Assembly (NCBI RefSeq): GCF_024294785.1
Contig: NZ_JANCLT010000003.1
Coordinates: 124,001-188,000, forward strand
Source: Ectobacillus ponti
Lineage (GTDB): Bacteria > Bacillota > Bacilli > Bacillales > Bacillaceae_G
Length of the DNA: 64,000 bases
Direction of reading: 5' to 3'
Shown here: one piece after another, positions 60,479 through 64,000 of the stretch
Position numbering within the stretch: position 1 is the first letter of the stretch
Layout of the letters: every line of letters starts with the position of its first letter
The notes under the pieces: model-generated
The model's database searches: none
Told to the model about the DNA's origin: nothing
What the model saw: the letters and a program-made list of their open reading frames with translations, nothing else
Made by a program: the position numbers and the translations under genes

Positions 60479-61279
60479 TTGGGAATTATGCCAACAGATG
60501 AATGGCTGCGGGAGCAGTACGAGGACCCGGCAAAGCTTTGTGAACAGCGTTTGCGAGACCATGTGCCGCTGCCGCCTTCGCACATCTACCGCTTTCTGGC
60601 CGCCCGCGGGATGTACCGGCCGGTTCCGGGCGGCTTGGAGGAAGTGAAGGAGCTGCAGCAGGCTGGGATTTGGCGCGGCCTGCGGCGGGAGTACCAGGAG
60701 CTGCGCCGCTGGCTGCAGGGCCCGGACATTCCGGTCTATATTTTTCCGTCAGACGCCTACAATCGCCGGATTCAGCGGGAATACGGCGGAAAAAGCGGGC
60801 TGGCATTTCCTGGCTGCCTGTTCATATTTGTGTCAAGCCGGAATGAGCTGGAGGAGCTGAAGGCGGTGCTGACACATGAGTATCATCATGTATGCCGGCT
60901 GCAGCAGCTGCCGGCAGAGGAGCATGACGGCACCCTGCTGGACTCGATGATCATGGAAGGCTTGGCGGAAGCGGCAGTGCGGGAGCGGCATGGTTCGGAG
61001 CGGCACGCAGCCTGGGTTTCCTACTATACAAAGGAGGAAGCCGTGAAGCTCTGGTCCACCTATTTGGAAAAATTTCAGCAGGTGGGCAGAGGCACGCGCA
61101 AGCACGAGGATTTGCTGAACGGGCTGCATATTTATCCGCGCATGCTTGGCTATGCGGTTGGATTTTATATAGTAGAAGAATGTATGCAGGAGAATCGGTA
61201 TACCACCCGGCAGCTGCTGGGCACGCCGGCGGAAAAAATTTTACAGCAGGCTCCGTCTTTTGCTAAAACACGCCCTTGA
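60479..61279 (+). CDS. yjaZ: DUF2268 putative zinc protease YjaZ
   Basis: A 266-residue protein. A gluzincin-like HExxH site is visible in VLTHEYHHVCRL near residue 137, with a likely third ligand in MIMEGLAEAAV. This is the DUF2268 (YjaZ) family, predicted Zn-dependent proteases of unknown target. The TTG at 60479 is taken as start since AAGGGGGG lies eight to nine bases before it; the ATG at 60488 is too far. Position after fabF matches B. subtilis. Confidence 0.87.
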   Translation: MGIMPTDEWLREQYEDPAKLCEQRLRDHVPLPPSHIYRFLAARGMYRPVPGGLEEVKELQQAGIWRGLRREYQELRRWLQGPDIPVYIFPSDAYNRRIQREYGGKSGLAFPGCLFIFVSSRNELEELKAVLTHEYHHVCRLQQLPAEEHDGTLLDSMIMEGLAEAAVRERHGSERHAAWVSYYTKEEAVKLWSTYLEKFQQVGRGTRKHEDLLNGLHIYPRMLGYAVGFYIVEECMQENRYTTRQLLGTPAEKILQQAPSFAKTRP

Positions 61280-61296
61280 AAAAGGGCGTTTTGTAC
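61262..61296 (+). terminator. yjaZ terminator
   Basis: ACGCCCTT and AAGGGCGT with loop GAAA form a stem at the stop codon; TTTTG follows. Confidence 0.85.
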
Positions 61297-61470
61297 GTTT
61301 TTTGCCGACCTGGCAGGGAAAGGAGAGAAAAACAGGCCCCTGCATAAAAAAGGAAACGGACAGGAAAAATAGAAATAGACGTAATTCAATATATTTCCTC
61401 CCATGGAATAAATTGCGGAACGCCTGACCATAATGGTATGTACAAACAGTTGTGAAGTGAGGGGTAAGAC

Positions 61471-62217
61471 ATGTTGTATCTGCATGACGTATGGGTAAAC
61501 TGGTTTGAAGGTGAAGAGAACGGCTATAACGTCTGTCATTTCTTCGAGTGGCGCAAGGATGACACAATTGAACTGCTCGACCAGGTTCCATTAGTGAAGG
61601 TGGATTCCGAGCTGTTCCATTATATCGAAAATGAACTGCTGGAGCTGCCGCCGAAGCTGATGGAGGATATCTATCAAAAGGCGTATATCCGTAAAAATCA
61701 TGAGCGCATCCAGCTCGACTACTGCTTCGTTGTCTCGGACGGCACTGGCATCTTGGCAGTGGATACAATCGGCTACAATATCCCAATCCGCAAGAGCCGC
61801 CTGATTCCGCGCCAGGAGCAGATGGTGTATGATATGCTTGCAAACGTGGAAGCGGAAAAGTACGAATACCGGTCGGCATCACAGCAAAAAGAACATCATA
61901 TTCTATCTCCTTCGCCTTACATGATGAGCGGTTTGACACGAAAGGAAAGACAGCTCAAGCAACTGTTGTTCATGGCACTAGACCAGCTGCATACAACCCG
62001 GAACGCCGCAGAAATTCGTTATTGGTACACAGAATGGGATCCAAGCGCTTATCAGGATATTCAAAGCCTGCCGTTTGAAGATGTATGGGCCCGCTTATAT
62101 GAAGAGGCCAAATATGGCTGGACGCAGAAGCATGAGCAGCTGTGCGAGCGCCTTGTAAAGGGGCAGCCATTCTTTGAAAAGCTGTGGGAAATGGAAAAGG
62201 AACCGAAAGTGAATTAA
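61471..62217 (+). CDS. yjbA: DUF3603 family protein YjbA
   Basis: A 248-residue protein of the YjbA family: [24 protein letters not shown], then DQVPLVKV and a later [10 protein letters not shown]. No membrane segment or known active site. It sits between yjaZ and trpS. The oligopeptide transporter genes that lie here in B. subtilis are missing. GAAGTGAGGGG precedes the ATG. Function unknown. Confidence 0.9.
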   Translation: MLYLHDVWVNWFEGEENGYNVCHFFEWRKDDTIELLDQVPLVKVDSELFHYIENELLELPPKLMEDIYQKAYIRKNHERIQLDYCFVVSDGTGILAVDTIGYNIPIRKSRLIPRQEQMVYDMLANVEAEKYEYRSASQQKEHHILSPSPYMMSGLTRKERQLKQLLFMALDQLHTTRNAAEIRYWYTEWDPSAYQDIQSLPFEDVWARLYEEAKYGWTQKHEQLCERLVKGQPFFEKLWEMEKEPKVN

Positions 62218-62219
62218 GC

Positions 62220-62265
62220 ATAAGGGATGTGGAAGCCTAAGAGGGCGGCACATCCCTTTTTATTT
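62220..62265 (+). terminator. yjbA terminator
   Basis: AAGGGATGTG and CACATCCCTT arms enclose a long loop; T5 ATTT follows. Confidence 0.85.
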
Positions 62266-62283
62266 AGCCGGAAAGGAGGCAAA

Positions 62284-62448
62284 ATGATGGGAGATTGGAA
62301 TGAACAGGCAGCGCCGAACAATCATATGCCGGCAAGTCAGTACCGGTACGCGAAACAGCAGAACCATGAGTTCTCCGAGGAGCTTTCCGATGGCGGAGAG
62401 CGTGAACGGATGATCCAAGAGCTGCGCCAAACGAAGAAAAAGCGATAG
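62284..62448 (+). CDS. 54-residue hydrophilic protein before trpS
   Basis: It opens MMGDWNEQAAPNNHMPASQY and ends RQTKKKR; charged throughout and probably disordered. AAAGGAGG stands four bases before the first of two ATG codons, seven before the second, so MGDW may be the true start. I do not recognise the family. It is convergent with trpS and shares its terminator. Confidence 0.65.
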   Translation: MMGDWNEQAAPNNHMPASQYRYAKQQNHEFSEELSDGGERERMIQELRQTKKKR

Positions 62449-62484
62449 TCCTGTTGGAGAATGAATGAATCTGAATGGTTTCAG

Positions 62485-62520
62485 ACAGAAAAAGACGCAG
62501 CGTGTGCTGCGTCTTCTTTC
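62485..62520. terminator. Bidirectional terminator before trpS end
   Basis: AAGACGCAGC and GCTGCGTCTT form a perfect stem, with T-rich tails in both directions. Confidence 0.88.
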
Positions 62521-62527
62521 ATTAATA

Positions 62528-63793
<1,266 letters not shown>

Positions 63794-63800
63794 ATAACAC

Positions 63801-63828
63801 ATTATAGCAAATCAAACAAAAGATGCAA
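63801..63828 (-). promoter_or_regulatory. trpS promoter
   Basis: TTGCAT (63823-63828), 16 bases, TATAAT (63801-63806) with an extended TGC. It begins next to the stop codon of the upstream gene. Confidence 0.75.
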
Positions 63829-64000
63829 CTAGACGAGAACAGAAAAGCTGATGATCATGGAAACAGCCGCCAGAAGCAGGCCTGTCCCAAGAATTGGCTT
63901 TGTCCAGTGGAACGAATAGCTGCGGAACAGAATTTCATCATCGTCCAGCCTTCTCGGTTCTGCTTCCTCAATCAAGGAAGCAGCCTTGCTGTTCGTCCGT
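63829..64000 (-). CDS. C-terminal end of a small membrane protein
   Basis: The frame enters from beyond the window end. About 56 residues are visible: a charged part (LIEEAEPRRLDDDEILF) then one hydrophobic helix (PILGTGLLLAAVSMIISFSVLV) up to the stop. The arrangement resembles the DUF3899 membrane proteins found upstream of trpS in related Bacillus, but this is a tentative match. Confidence 0.6.
   Translation of the reverse strand, partial: RTNSKAASLIEEAEPRRLDDDEILFRSYSFHWTKPILGTGLLLAAVSMIISFSVLV

Noticed and set aside
59145-60479. 444-residue minus-strand frame
   Set aside because: Covers fabF completely in antisense; Arg/His/Cys-rich composition typical of a shadow frame.

Overview
The window comes from the chromosome of an endospore-forming member of the Bacillaceae. 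The evidence is a complete gerP spore-germination operon, a Spo0E-like phosphatase, AsnO, a competence gene (comZ), CtsR, FapR, TnrA and sigma-54 type control sites, a Trp T-box, and gene order that largely follows the yis-yit-yja-yjb stretch of Bacillus subtilis. Base composition looks close to 50% G+C by eye (not computed), except for an AT-rich patch at about 53.8-55.1 kb. I cannot name the species.

Layout. 1-8.4 kb: the 3' part of addA, yisB, gerPA-F (minus strand), a Spo0E-like gene, yisK, yisL, yisN. 8.6-10.5 kb: asnO. 10.6-20.7 kb: a C30 carotenoid locus in two operons pointing at each other. The plus operon has two CrtN/CrtI-type desaturases and crtM. The minus operon has a CruF-type hydratase, an acyltransferase, a glycosyltransferase and crtP. 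Between them lie a metallo-hydrolase, an acetyltransferase and a 61-residue membrane protein behind a manganese (yybP-ykoY) riboswitch. 20.8-25 kb: glnK-amtB with a TnrA box, then a MATE exporter divergent from an AraC-type regulator.

25-38.4 kb: alpha-glucan use. It holds glycogen/maltodextrin phosphorylase, a neopullulanase-type enzyme, the maltodextrin ABC importer mdxEFG, a membrane-anchored alpha-amylase, a LacI-type regulator and maltose phosphorylase. Starch would be cut outside the cell, maltodextrins imported, then split by hydrolysis and phosphorolysis. Four related GCAAACG-type operators probably tie the locus to the LacI protein and partly to CcpA. 38.4-44.4 kb: an ArsR regulator, yajQ, cvfB, a YitT-like membrane protein, a CYP152-like P450, small proteins and a HAD phosphatase. 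44.5-47.9 kb: a candidate small RNA, a DsrE-like protein, yjzC and clpB under a CtsR box.

48-53.7 kb: amino-acid catabolism driven by sigma-54. A RocR-like enhancer-binding protein is followed by a permease plus M20 hydrolase and by glutamate dehydrogenase, each preceded by a clear -24/-12 promoter. 53.8-55.6 kb: an AT-rich patch with the rifampin ADP-ribosyltransferase gene arr and a DUF4259 gene. 55.6-63.9 kb: yjzD, yjaU, yjaV, comZ (without med), fabH-fabF under a FapR box, yjaZ, yjbA, trpS with its T-box, and the end of one further membrane-protein gene.

The points most worth checking are the manganese riboswitch with its tiny membrane protein, the shared 11-bp-repeat operators of the two carotenoid operons (resembling CarH/LitR light-sensor sites), an interspersed repeat whose hairpin stems covary, a CYP152-like enzyme that lacks the Arg-Pro pair, and a short RNA carrying two anti-Shine-Dalgarno motifs.
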